Source: Euphorbia lathyris
Lineage: Eukaryota; Streptophyta; Magnoliopsida; Malpighiales; Euphorbiaceae
Length of the DNA: 64,000 nucleotides
Reading direction: 5' to 3'
Assembly: GCF_963576675.1 (NCBI RefSeq)
Contig: NC_088915.1
Coordinates: forward strand, 84,143,501-84,207,500
Both the position numbers and the translations under genes were made by a program. Each line of letters starts with the position of its first letter. Position 1 is the first letter of the stretch. The notes under the pieces were generated by a model. The model was not told where the DNA came from, made no database searches, and worked only from the letters and a program-made list of their open reading frames with translations. This document shows, piece by piece, positions 33,164-44,959 of this stretch.

Positions 33164-34689
33164 ATGGCAGACGATCAAGTGTTAACAATGTTAAACCGCT
33201 TGATGGAACGTATGGACGCCATGGAGGAAAATCATCGAGTTGCTCTAGAAGCAAATCGAGTTGGTGGGGACAACCGGCATGATAATGAAGAAAGGCGGAA
33301 TAGACAGCGGGATGACAATGCCAGAGACGATAGAGGTCTTGGAAATGTAAAATTGATAATTCCCTCGTTCAATGGTAAAAGCGATCCTGAAGCTTACCTA
33401 GAATGGGAGAAAAAGATTGAACTCATATTCGACTGTCACAATTATTCAGAGAAGAAGAAGGTGAGAGCAGCAGTAATTGAGTTCACGGATTATGCATTAG
33501 TCTGGTGGGATCAACTTGTCACCACGAGAACCAGATGTAGAGAGCCGCAAGTTGACACGTGGGATGAAATGAAAACTATTATGAGAAAGCGGTTTGTCCC
33601 TAATGACTACTATGAAGGTTTATATAGAAAATTGCAAGTCCTTCAACAAGGTTCAAAGAGTGTAGAGGCATATTTCAAGGAGATGGAGATAGCAATGTTG
33701 AGAGCCGATGTCATTGAAGATCGAAGAGCTACCAAGTCTCGGTTTTTAGCTGGTCTTAATCGGGACATAGCTAATATTGTCGAGTTGCAACACTGTGTAG
33801 ATATAGAAGACATGGTACATGCAGCAAAGATAGGAGAACGACAACTCAAGGAGAGAAAGTATGACAAATCCTACACAGGAGGTTCATCATCTTCTAACTC
33901 TAATTGGAAGAACCGATGGGGTAACAAGGAGAAAGGAAGCAGATTTCCTTCAAAGTTTGACAATGCCAAACACAAGCCAAACTCGGTTGACAAAAATAAG
34001 CAAAAGGGAGAAGAGAAACCGAGACCAAGCAAACTTCAGTGTTTCAAATGTTTGGGATTCGGTCACATAGCATCTGAATGCACAAATAGACGAGCCATGA
34101 TCATGAGAGGCGGAGAAGTAGTCACTGACAGTGAAAGTGGCTATGATGAGGCTGATGAAGAAGATGAAGACTCTGAGGAGGCAGAAGGCTTCACTAGAGC
34201 CGAACGAGGGGAATCATTAGTAGTCCTACGACTATTGAATTCTCAAATGAAGATTGTCGAGGACAAGATACAACGGGAGAACATTTTCGACACTCGATGT
34301 CTCGTGCAAGGCAAGGTATGTAGTGTGATTACTGATAGTGGTAGTTGTGCTAATGTAGCTAGTACCATCTTAGTAGAGAAGCTAGGGTTACCAGTCACAA
34401 AGCACCCGCGCCCTTATAAATTGCAATGGTTAAATGATTGTGGGGAGATTAAAGTAAATAGACAAGTCTTACTGTCCCTCAAAATTGGGCAATACAAGGA
34501 TGAAATACTGTGTGATGTAGTACCCATGCAAGCTGGTCATATTTTGTTGGGTAGACCATGGCAGTTTGATAAAGATGCTATGCATTTAGGGAGAAAGAAT
34601 CGTTACAGTTTTGAACATGTTGGTAAAAAAATTGTTTTAGCTCCATTAACGCCTACAGAGGTCTATGAAGACCAAATCAAGCTTAGAAA
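33164..34689 (+). pseudogene. Element C gag and protease
   Basis: Start taken at 33164 (MADDQVLTML); an in-frame Met at 33146 is less typical. Seen in order: N-terminal coiled region; Retrotrans_gag domain with AYLEWEKKIE and WDEMKTIMRKRFVP; basic linker; zinc knuckle CFKCLGFGHIASEC (near 34039-34080); acidic Glu/Asp patch; retroviral-type aspartic protease with ITDSGS (near 34330) and HILLGRPW. This is plant chromovirus arrangement. The frame runs into the hAT insertion at 34690, which adds a false tail and stop at 34747. Gag would package element RNA; the protease would cleave the polyprotein. Confidence 0.9.
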
Positions 34690-35634
34690 TAGACCTCGGT
34701 ATGGGCCGGACTGGGTCGGGCTCGGGCCGGGCATGTCGGGCTTTTGATAAAACCTGATAAGCCCAAGCCCAGCCCAAGCCCGCACTAATTAGAGTCGGGC
34801 TCGGGCTCGGGCCTAAAAAAGAAATCACAAGCCCGCCCGTCCAAGCCCATATCTATATTAAAAAAAATTCAATTAAACATTACAAAACACAACCAGCCTC
34901 TAACCAAATTTAAACAGAACCAAGCTTTCTACAAGACTATTCAGACGACAAATTTGTGGATCCGGTGTAATTTGAAATATATTCAACGACTATTAGTTAG
35001 TTTACACTGTCCCCTTGTCTCTTTAATTTCTTTTCCAATCCCCATCCCTAACCTTGTGAAAGAAAATCTTCTGTCCCCAAAAACTCTTTTCTGTTCCTCT
35101 CAAAAAAAAAATCTTCAACTTCTTGTATATCCTTCTAACCAATATATTATTTTAAATGAAACGAGAGAGAAAGAAAGGTAACATAAGATTTTCTTCCTAA
35201 CCTCCTAATACCATAAGAATTTCAAAACCACAACCCATATGTCATTGTAAGTGTGAAAGCATTAATAAGAAGGTCATAATAAGTTAAAAGTCCAAGAATG
35301 ATGATATCTTATGAATCATAATGTATTATTTACAAGTTCACCATCAAGCAGATGGCTATTAATTTCAGTCATAACCCTGGATTAGAGAAGAGAGTATATA
35401 TATGAGGTGGGTAAATAAATATTAAATTTATATATATATATATATATAGAGAGAGAGAATGGGCCGGGCCAGGCCCGACGGGTATCTATATAGCCCAAGC
35501 CCGCCCATTTCTAGACATGTTTATTCGGGCTTGGGCCGGGCCGGGCCTGACACCAATTTTATGTGTCCATGCCCGGCTAAATGGGCCTAGGCTCGGGCCG
35601 GGCGAGCGGGCTCATCGGCCCATGGCGAGGTCTA
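34690..35634. mobile_element. Non-autonomous hAT-type DNA transposon inside element C
   Basis: 945 bp with inverted ends TAGACCTCG...CGAGGTCTA, both followed inward by ATGGGCC-type GC-rich sequence. Flanked by perfect 8-bp duplications CTTAGAAA (34682-34689 and 35635-35642). An 8-bp duplication and GGGCCGGGC-rich ends are typical of plant hAT elements. It encodes nothing. A TA/GA microsatellite lies at about 35430-35458. Confidence 0.92.
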
Positions 35635-35642
35635 CTTAGAAA

Positions 35643-36750
35643 TCATAGTGGGGCTGTTTCTAATAAAAATCATGTATCATCTGATGATAACCGAGAGTCG
35701 AGAGAAAATCATGGTGAGAAGAGTGATGAAAATGAGGATTTGGTGAGAGAAAAGCAAAATTCAAAAAAATGAGAGAATTGATAATGATGTGGCCAAGGAG
35801 CGAGAGAGCTGAGGTAAAAGTAATTCTGAAATTACAAAAGGAGAGGGGCCACATGCAAAAGGAGAGTCAAGAGAGAATAACAATGTGGGGCGGGGTAAGG
35901 CTAATTTCTTTGCGAGGTCCAGCGAGGTTAAGTATGCTCTTTCTGTAAATAAACCTGTCTTATTACTTGTTTATAGAGAAGCATATGTAAGTCAAGCTGA
36001 TAATGTCCTGCCTAGTTCTTTTATTTCTCTTTTGCAGGAATATCAAGATGTCATGCCCGAGGAATTACCTGAAGGATTACCACCTATTCGGCGCATCGAA
36101 CATCAGATCGACCTAGTACCTGGGGCAGTTATTCCTAACCGTCCAGCATACCGGTGTAATCCTGAGGAGACGAAGGAGTTACAACGTCAGGTGGATGAGT
36201 TACTTGCTAAGGGGTACGTGAGGGAGTCGATGAGCCCATGTGCCGTACTTGTGCTTCTTGTTCCGAAAAAATACGGGAGTTGGAGAATGTGTGTTGATTG
36301 TCGAGCCGTCAACAACATTACGGTAAAATATCGTCACCCTATTCCTAGGTTAGATGATATGTTGGATGAATTACATGGAGCTATTGTGTTTAGTAAGATA
36401 GATTTGAAAAGTGGATACCATCAGATTAGGATGAAAGAAGGGGATGAATGGAAAACCGCATTTAAAACTAAACACAAATTGTATGAATGGCTCGTTATGC
36501 CTTTTGGTCTGACCAATGCACCGTCAACTTTTATGCGCTTAATGAATCATGTGTTGCGTGTATTTATAGGCAAGTTTGTGGTGGTATACTTTGATGACAT
36601 ATTGGTATATAGTAGGTCTTTAGAAGAGCATTTAGGTCACTTAAGGAGTGTCTTTGATGTGCTTAGAAAAGAACAATTATATGCTAACTTGTCTAAATGT
36701 TCCTTTTGCACAGACCAAATTATTTTCCTTGGTTATGTTGTGTCTACTAA
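35643..36750 (+). pseudogene. Element C reverse transcriptase (truncated)
   Basis: After the hAT element the protease-RT linker resumes, then breaks at a stop near 35770 with a frame change. From 35885 the frame carries a complete RVT_1 core: PCAVLVLLVPKK, WRMCVDCRAVN, FSKIDLKSGYHQI, MPFGLTNAPSTFMRLMN and catalytic YFDDILVYS (near 36586-36612), ending with FLGYVVST. RNase H, integrase, chromodomain and 3' LTR are absent because sequence switches to a copia element at about 36751. RT wording fits chromoviruses (CRM/Galadriel/Reina side). Defective. Confidence 0.9.
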
Positions 36751-39150
36751 GATGAGACCTTTGAGACATTTTCAAATTTGGTTAGAAAACTTGAAAATGA
36801 TAAAGACCTAAAACTGGCTCACATCCGAAGTGATAATGGTGGAGAATTCAAAAACCAACAGTTTGTTGAATTATGTGAAGCCAGTGGCATTGACCATAAC
36901 TTTTCTGCTCCTAGAACGCCTCAACAAAATGGGGTTGTTGAAAGGAAAAATAGAACACTGGTTGAAATAGCCAGGACAATGCTGAGTGAGCATAGGCTTC
37001 CAAAGTACTTTTGGGGAGAAGCTGTTAACACAGCGTGCTATATTCTTAATAGGGCTCTTGTTAGACCTATACTAAAGAAAACCCCCTACGAACTTTGGAA
37101 AGGAAGAAAGCCCAACATTGGATACTTTCGTGCCTTTGGCTGTAAATGTTTTATTTTAAACACTAAAGATAGCCTAGCTAAGTTTGACTCAAAAGCTGAT
37201 GAAGCTATCTTTTTAGGCTACTCAACAAACAGCAAAGCATACAGAGTTTTCAATAAACGAACTCAAGTTTTAGAAGAGTCAATACATGTTGAGTTCGACG
37301 AAACTAACCTTGCAGGTAGATACCAGCCGCTGACCGAGGATGATCCACACTCAGCATCTGCTGATCAAGATACAGTCGCTGAGTCATACCCTTAAGGGCT
37401 GACCAAAGGTAAAAGTGAACCTAAGATTGTTTTCACTGACCAGTCTACTCTTGCAGAGATTGTTGAAACACAGACAGCACAAGACATAAATCTACCTAAG
37501 GAGATAAGAATTCCAAGAGGGCACTCAGAGAGTGCAATCCTTGATGCCGCTGAGAATACCCTGATGACAAGAAACCAACTCAGGAGATACCTCAGCAACG
37601 TAGCCTTCGTCTCAGTTCAGGAACCTAAGAACTTCGCTGATGCTGAGGAAGATGAATTCTGGATGAGTGCAATGCAAGAGGAACTTGACCAATTCAGAAG
37701 AAACGATGTATGGGAGCTAGTGCCACATCCAAGGAGTAAGAAGACCATTGGAACAAGATGAGTCTTTCGCAACAAGCTGGATGAGCAAGGAAACATAGTC
37801 AGGAACAAAGCAAGGCTTGTAGCTCAGGGCTACAGTCAGCAAGAAGGTATTGACTACGGTGAGACCTTTGCCCCAGTGGCAAGGCTAGAGGCTATTAGAA
37901 TTTTATGTGCATATGCATCTTACATGAATTTTAAACTGTTTCAAATGGATGTTAAGAGTGCATTCCTTAATGGAGTTATAAACGAGGAAGTTTATGTTAA
38001 TCAACCTCCAGGGTTTGAGGATCCTAAATTCCCAAACCACGTTTATAAACTCAAAAAGGCTCTGTAAGGCCTCAAGCAAGCACCACGTGCTTGGTATGAG
38101 AGACTGACCAGTTTCTTGCTGACTAGAAACTATGTCAGGGGCAAAGCTGATACAACCTTATTCATTAAGAGAAAGGGTAAAGATACCCTGCTGGCTCAAA
38201 TATACGTTGATGATATTATTTTTGGTGCTACTAATGAGTCAATGTGCAAGGAATTTAGCAAGCAAATGCAGACTGAGTTTGAAATGTCGATGATGGGAGA
38301 ACTCAACTTCTTCCTTAGACTTCAAATCAAACAAGGGAAAAATGGCATCTTCATCAATCAAGCTAAATATGCCAAAGAGATATTGAAGAAATATGATCTT
38401 GAAAATTGCAAGCCAATATCCACTCCTATGGGCACTGGCACTGTCCTCTGCGCTGACGAGAATGGTAAGTCGGTAGACAGCAAATTGTATCGAGGTATGA
38501 TAGGCTCTCTACTTTACTTAACAGCAAGTAGATCGGACATTCAGTTCTCAGTATGCTACTGTGCTAGATATCAATCTAACCCTAAAGAATCTCATTACAT
38601 AGCTGTAAAAAGAATCCTTAGATATTTGCAAAGCTTAGTGAATGCAGGTTTATGGTATCCCAACACTCATGGCTTTACACTCATTGGATACACTGACGCT
38701 GACTATGGACGAGATAAGCTTGAATGAAAAAGCACCTCTGGAGGATGTCATTTCTTAGGAAGATGTCTTGTATCCTGGTTCAGCAAGAAGCAGGCGTCAG
38801 TAGCCTTGTCTACCACTGAAGCTGAGTACATTGCTGCTGGTCACTGTGTTGCTCAAGTCCTATGGATTAAGCAACAGCTTGAAAACTATGGTGTTCAAAC
38901 AAAGACAATTGAGGTCAAATGCGACAACAAAAGTGCAATTGATCTATCAAAGAACCCAATTCAACACAGCAGAATGAAGCATGTCAGCATAAGACATCAC
39001 TTCATAAGAGACCATGTACTCAAGGGTGAGATAAAGCTGACCTACGTCCCAATGGATGAGCAGCTTGCGGATATCTTCACAAAGCCACTGGCTCGTGAAC
39101 AGTTCAGCATACTGAGAGAAGCCATTGGTATGTTTAACCCTCTTCAGTAA
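36751..39150 (+). pseudogene. Element D: Sirevirus-like copia pol, 3' part (integrase, RT, RNase H)
   Basis: The first copia residues are in the mid-integrase region (DETFETFSNLVRKLEN), followed by RSDNGGEF and QQNGVVERKNRT. Then comes RT with DVKSAFLNG and catalytic YVDDIIFGA (near 38203), then RNase H ending in STTEAEYIAA, CDNKSAIDL and DIFTKPLA. The whole stretch stays in one frame, broken only by stops at 37393, 37759, 38065 and 38725, so decay is by point mutation without indels. Gag, protease and integrase N-terminus are missing. The natural stop is at 39148-39150. Sirevirus assignment rests on the downstream extra ORF and multiple purine tracts. Confidence 0.88.
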
Positions 39151-39633
39151 ATTCCTGCTCTAAATGTAAATTTATGCTGAGTGAATTACTACGCTGAATG
39201 ATTTATGCAAATGCATGCTGAGTGATTGTTATGCTGAGTACTTAACGCAAAATATATATCAATACTGAGTAAATGTGCACACCGAGTAGCTACCTCAAAC
39301 TGAGAAATCATCCTTTTATATACTACTGACCACTCAGAATATAAAACGCTTAGTATTCTAAATGCTGAGTGTTAGATCCGTTGCATTAAATGCAAAAGCA
39401 CGCGAATAGCCACCTAGGATGACGTATGCGCCGAATGTGTCATAAAAGCCAGGATCTTTGTCGGTTGACAATCCCAAGGCAAAACTGACACATGGATTCG
39501 ATAAGATCCACACCTCACCGCTATAAATAATGGGTAAATCCCCATTTTTATTTTCTTTACACTTAACGAAATCTCTGGCAAAGCATTCTCTCTCTCTAAG
39601 ACTCTAAAAGCTTCCCAACCTTTTTCGGAAACA
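39151..39633 (+). other. Spacer between pol and the extra ORF of element D
   Basis: Non-coding, rich in the words GCTGAGT and CTGAC that also pepper the rest of this element. It holds a TATA-like box near its end. Confidence 0.6.
39522..39529 (+). promoter_or_regulatory. TATA-like box upstream of the extra ORF
   Basis: TATAAATA 105 bp upstream of the ATG, followed by a CT-rich stretch (CATTCTCTCTCTCTAAG) resembling a plant 5' untranslated leader. The element's own LTR has the same box at 43619-43626. Activity is inferred only. Confidence 0.35.
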
Positions 39634-42513
39634 ATGACTAGAGTTTCCGTCAACATCTCCGGTGCCGGTCACCCTAAGACCAGTTCTGATGAACCCTCCA
39701 GGCAAACTACTTTGCCTGAAACCACCAAGGTCACTACGCCGAGCAAAGGCAAAGCTGGCCAAGCTACCTCCTCTAAGGGTAAGCCGACCAAGGTCAGATC
39801 CTATACTAAGGTATTCGAAGACGTTAGGGAATGGAAAGTAGACTTCTCACGATGGGTCTCAGAAGCCTTCGTAAAAACTGAGCAACCCTTCTACGAATGG
39901 ATATCGAAGAATGGATGGACCGAGCTATTCTCCATCAGAGATCACACCTACCCTGACCTAGTAAGGGAGTTCTACCACAACCTCCGAGTTGCTAATGATA
40001 ACTAGGACTATCTGGTAACTGTGGTAAAAGAAAAGACCATTTTTATAAACCCTACCTATCTTGCTAACTTGCTAAAGTTAAAGAATGAGGGAACAAAACT
40101 GAGGAGATCTGGGGATCACGAAGGTACTGGGTACGATACCACCTTCTGCAAGCCCGCTGGCCACTCTGGAGAAATCTCTAGCACCTCAATGGGTCAGCAC
40201 CAAAAGATGGCTCACTATCTGCTGACCTACTTCATTTATCCCAAGATAAACTGCACCACCTCAACAACGAATTTTGAGCAATGCTTCATATGGCATATGC
40301 TGACATACAAGCCGATCAACATGCCAGTATTCTTGATTGCTGGCTTCCAAAGGAGCACTGGAACTCTCAGACTGGGATCGCTCATCACCAGAATCCTCCT
40401 AGATCATCAAATTGATCTATTTGAGGAAACTAAGGTTAGAGGATCTGAGATAACCGCTGCTTCACTGAGGGCTTTGAAGTTCAATCAGCCAATAAAGAAA
40501 GGAAAAGTTGCTGCTGAACAACAAGCTGAGGAAACAGCTCCAAAGCAAAGCAAAAGGATAAAAGCTCCAGCTGCCCGCAAGAGGAAAGCTGTTGGGACTC
40601 CTTCAAAGAAGGCTGAGCCTCAGGCCAAGAAGTATAAGTCAGCCGCTGAAAAAGGTCAGGAGAGACCTAACTCGGCTGAGAAGAGGAGCAGGCAAGATGA
40701 GCCTGAAATAGAGGAAAGAACAGATGCTGAAGAGCAACCTCAAAAGAAGCAGAAATCTTCTACGCTGACCCCTATTGATGCTATCCCTACTGACGTCGTT
40801 GTTCCTGGTGATTCTCACTACACACAGTGTCTAGGAACTGAAGCTGAGCATCAAGAAGATGATGTACATCTGGATGATCAGTTCATTGCACAAGTTGAGG
40901 AAGAGTTAGATGGTGATAGTGAAGAAGATGATGAACAAGAAGAAGCAAGCGGTCAGGATGACGTTGAGGACGCCGAGGAGACAGCTAGTGAGGCTGAAGC
41001 TGAGCCAACCAATACTGAGTTGGCTGCTGGAGATGAACAAGAACCTGACCAACCCAATGTTGATCAAGAACAAGAACAAGCTGACCAGCTTAATGCTGAT
41101 CAAGAAGAAACTTCCCCATCTCACTCAGGAGAGTCTCTCCAAGCTGACACTCCTCCGCGCAAAAGGAGATTAGTTAAGGCAAGTCAGAAGTATGTTATTG
41201 ACCCTCCTGTTCAAAAACCAACTGTCCCTGACTTTGTTATCCAGAAGCCGACCAAGGATCCTTCTGCACTCAAGCTGAAATTTTTCAGAAAACAAACATC
41301 TTCTACTCCATCGGCTTCTCTTGAAAAGCAAGCCTCTGTTTCTTCACCAAAGGAACACGCCGACTTGAATGCTTCCGCTAACTCTACAAGCCAAATGGAG
41401 CAAATTCCCATCAATTCTGCTACTACAAGCATTGTGCTGACTCAGGACATTCCTGCTCCAGTCAGCACAGACAACATTCGAATTACTTCTTCTCCAATAA
41501 ACACATATGCCGATCAATCAGCTCTACCCGAGACTCAAGTGCAGATTGAAAACACACTTCCAGTCACTGACTATGTTATTCCTCTGACTCCTCTTCCAAC
41601 CGGTCAAACTGAGGAAACTAGGCAAGTTAATGAAGGCTCTCTCAGCTACTTGCATGCCACCGAGTCTGGTAAAAGAATCATCGACTCGGTGCAAACTTTA
41701 ATTAAAGACCTTCATCAAACCACTCCACCTGCTGCTGGGTCTTCTACTGTTGAGACAACTCAGCTCTCCCATATAATTCAGCTTTTCAATGAAGTTAAGG
41801 GATTCAAGGATTTGCTAAGTGTCATAGTCTCCTTTCAAGCACAGCAACCTAAGCATGATTCTATCACCAAGCTGGCTGAGCTCCAGTTGACAATAGTTCA
41901 ACACCTCAACACTCTTCAAGGTCAAGTTCAGACCTTGTCAGCTGCGAACACGCGATATGCAACTTCTGATGAAGTCAAAATGCTCTTTGCTCAGCTTCGC
42001 ACAGAGCAAATCAAAACCAACGAGCAAATGGTCTCATATTCTCAATGCTCAGTGGAGCAAATTGGAGAGGCTGTTCGATTGTTGAACTTGAACAAACAAG
42101 AGATGGACACTGACGCCATGAAGCAAAATGAGATATTGTCTGTCACCAGACAAACCTTCAATCATGTACGTCACAGCAACATTCAGCGTCAATACTACGA
42201 CACCTCCTTACTGAAGACATTTCATCAAGTCGTTGCTGGTCTGTCAGATGCACTTACCTGGATAGGTAAATCTCAAGCTTTCATAGTAAGCATGATCAGC
42301 GCTGCTGAACTCAATATACCCGCAGAGATCTCAGATGATGGAGTTGCTATCTTTGACGTCGTCAATGAAAGCGCCGATAGACTTAAGGAGCTATCCACAG
42401 AACTGACCAGAGACGTCTTAACCGACGCCTTTAGGATTCCTCCTCCCGATGCTGACAAAACGGGGGAGAAAGCACAAGCTAGAACACAGCATGAGCCTAA
42501 GAAAAAGAAATAG
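39634..42513 (+). pseudogene. Envelope-position extra ORF of element D
   Basis: 960 codons in one frame with a single TAG at 40003-40005. Residues ~60-260 hold FYEWISKNGWTELFSI, YPDLVREFYHNL and FEQCFIWHMLTYKPINMPV, wording of the putative plant transposon protein domain found downstream of pol in Sireviruses. The centre (~270-400) is basic (KKAEPQAKKYK) then strongly acidic with Glu/Asp/Gln runs. The C-terminal third is helical and probably coiled, ending in a basic PKKKK. I see no signal peptide or clear transmembrane span, so a true envelope role is doubtful; the family function is unknown. Confidence 0.7.
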
Positions 42514-43022
42514 AAATTAGGCTAGCTCAGTGTATGCTAAGTTTGTAGTCTCTATGTTTATGCTTATCTTTTGTTGTATGCACTGACTACTTCTATTAAT
42601 ATCAATACTTGCATCTTCTTATCCAAAACCTGAGTTATGAGTTATTATATATGATGCTGAGTATTAAGTTATTATGTATCTTCGATTACATCAATGCTGA
42701 TAACATGTTTGACATTGACTTGTATGTTTTTAAAACATTGTCTTATAAGACTCATTGAACAACAAATTACTCAGCGCCCTCTGAATGTTAAAACTTCCGC
42801 TTAAACACTGAGTAAAATAGAATATGTTTCATGAGCTGACCTATATCTGAAAACTGACCTTAGACCTACTCGATTAAACCTTTAAATGTTTAGAGTAAAA
42901 CTAAGTCAGTAGCTCAACCCTGACGGGGGAGTTTGCTAAGTTATATTAGGTCAACTATCATGGGGGAGCTCAATACTGAGTTCTTCGCTGAATAGTTTTG
43001 CCAACATCAAAATGGGGGAGTT
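42514..43022 (+). promoter_or_regulatory. Element D 3' untranslated region with three polypurine motifs
   Basis: GACGGGGGAG at 42922, TGGGGGAG at 42961 and AATGGGGGAG at 43011; the last directly precedes the LTR and is the working PPT. Multiple conserved PPT copies are a described Sirevirus trait. Confidence 0.75.
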
Positions 43023-44359
43023 TGTTGAAACACCTTTCCACATAATTTTGATTTGACAAAATTGTTTAAGTGTAATTAAAAATATTCTAAACACACTAAG
43101 TTTAAATGCTTTGATTTATTCTACTAATGTGTTTGTTCAATGTTGAGTTAAATTGTTTATAAGACACAAAGATTAAAAGGCCCAAAGCCCAATACGGAAG
43201 TCAAAAGCCCAAGTCAAATAGTTTAAGGCAACTCGGCCCGCGTATGTCAAAACGCTATCGTTATGTACAAAACGCAGCTCAGCGGAAGAAGGATCTAAAA
43301 GACCTTCGAGGAACAACTTCGGGACGAAGCTGCTGAGTTGATTCGACAAAGAGTACAAGGCAGCAGCTGATCAAGAACAACTTCCAGACAAAGTGTTTCC
43401 ACTTTGGGTAAAGTTCAGAAGACACAGAATGCTGTCTAGTTGACCTTACCATAAATGGAGAGATATTCTGCCGAGCTGACCAAAAGCTGACCGAGGACAG
43501 AAGATACTCAAATCTGATTGGCCGAGAGCTCTGAGCAAGATAGGATGACAACGACAGGAAGCCGTTTCCCTCCAACGGTTATTTCGAAATTCGAAATGAC
43601 CGATGCCTCAGACGTCTCTATAAATAGAGCCCTTCAGTTGCTTCATTCCACACAGAACTTGATCAAGCCATTACGCTGACCAAATTTCTATGCAAAGTTC
43701 TGCAAGAAAAAGCAAAGCAATCTTACACTAAATTTCATATCTTTTGTGTAAAAGTTTAGAGTGATTATTCAATCATATAAGGTGTCTTAGCAATCGTTGT
43801 TTAGGACAAACACTTATCATTTCTAGAATTAGAAAGGAGAGGCTGAGTACTCGGTTATAGTACTCAGTGAGAGATTAAGATTGAGTAGAGGTATAGAGGA
43901 AGGTACTCTTGTTATACTCAGTTTCTAAGATTGTAAAAGGTTTGATGCTCTACCGTTAAAGAGCTCAGTAGAGAATTTGAAATCTCGGAACGTGTTCCGG
44001 GGACAAGACGTAGGCTTGGAGGCCGAACCTGGATAAATCTGCTGAGTAACATATTTCTAACCTTGAACTCCTTTATATATTTATTGCTTGCTTAAACAAA
44101 AACTGACTAAGTAAAGAGGTCAAGCTGAGTTGTGCGGATTGAATATCTGAGCTCAGGAATAGACTCTAAGTGCTATCTCCTGACTCAAGTAAAGAAACTG
44201 ACCTAGTCACCAGTTAACTAAGCCAGTATCTTGCTATTCACTCAGCGCCACTGTTAAAACCTTTTTCTCACGAAAAAGAAGTCTGCCCTAACTTGAAATT
44301 TTTAAATAGTTCCTAACCCCCCCTTGGAACTATACTTGTAATGTTATAAGGGACCAACA
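43023..44359 (+). repeat. 3' LTR of element D
   Basis: TGTTGAAACACC...GGGACCAACA, 1337 bp. TATAAATA at 43619-43626 gives a U3 near 0.6 kb. A perfect dyad ATTTCGAAATTCGAAAT at 43581-43597 lies about 20 bp upstream of that box. The 5' LTR is not in the window. Confidence 0.85.
43619..43626 (+). promoter_or_regulatory. TATA box in the element D LTR
   Basis: CTCTATAAATAGAGCCC, a textbook plant LTR TATA context; transcription start expected near 43650. Confidence 0.65.
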
Positions 44360-44955
44360 GTTCATACTTCTTGTGTAATCTTTTCTTTCAGTGCATTCAA
44401 AGTGTTCTTTGATTAGAACAAAACTATCAATTCTTTAGAATCGTTCGAAAGCTCTGTTTGTTCGGTATTTAGCAAACAGAGGTAGTTAGTCGGAGTGTAG
44501 AATTATAGAGGAAGGTACTATATAATTGGCTCAATAACTATTGTAAGGGTTTGTGCTCTACCAGAAAGAGCTCAGTAGTGGATTAAAGCTCGAAAGACGA
44601 ATTCTGGGGACTGGATGTAGGTAGGAGGCCGAACTAGGATAAATCTACTGAGTATCATTTTCTAACTCTTACTCCGTATATTTGCTTGCCTATTATTTGG
44701 AACTGTTAAACGAACCAGAGTAACATTTTGAACGTGTAAAGTTCGGAAGTCCTCTAAGTGTTGCCTTTCGAACAGAGGACAGAAGCAATCTTAGTTACTG
44801 ACTAACTAAAGTTGCCTCTGAACCTCAATCCTTGCACGCTGAGTTGTGCTATGTAATGTGAGAAACGTTTTTAAAGGTTAAAAATTTTTAAATCCTTATT
44901 AGTTCCATTAACCCCCCCCTCTGGAACTAATTCTCATACACCTATGGGACCAACA
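44360..44955 (+). repeat. Fragment of a related, older LTR
   Basis: The order of words (GAGGAAGGTACT, GCTCTACC, AGAGCTCAGTAG, GGGGAC, GTAGG, GAGGCCGAAC, GATAAATCT, CTGAGTA) parallels 43800-44359 but with clear divergence. It ends GGGACCAACA like its neighbour. It is the R-U5 part of a diverged sister family. Confidence 0.7.
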
Positions 44956-44959
44956 CTTG

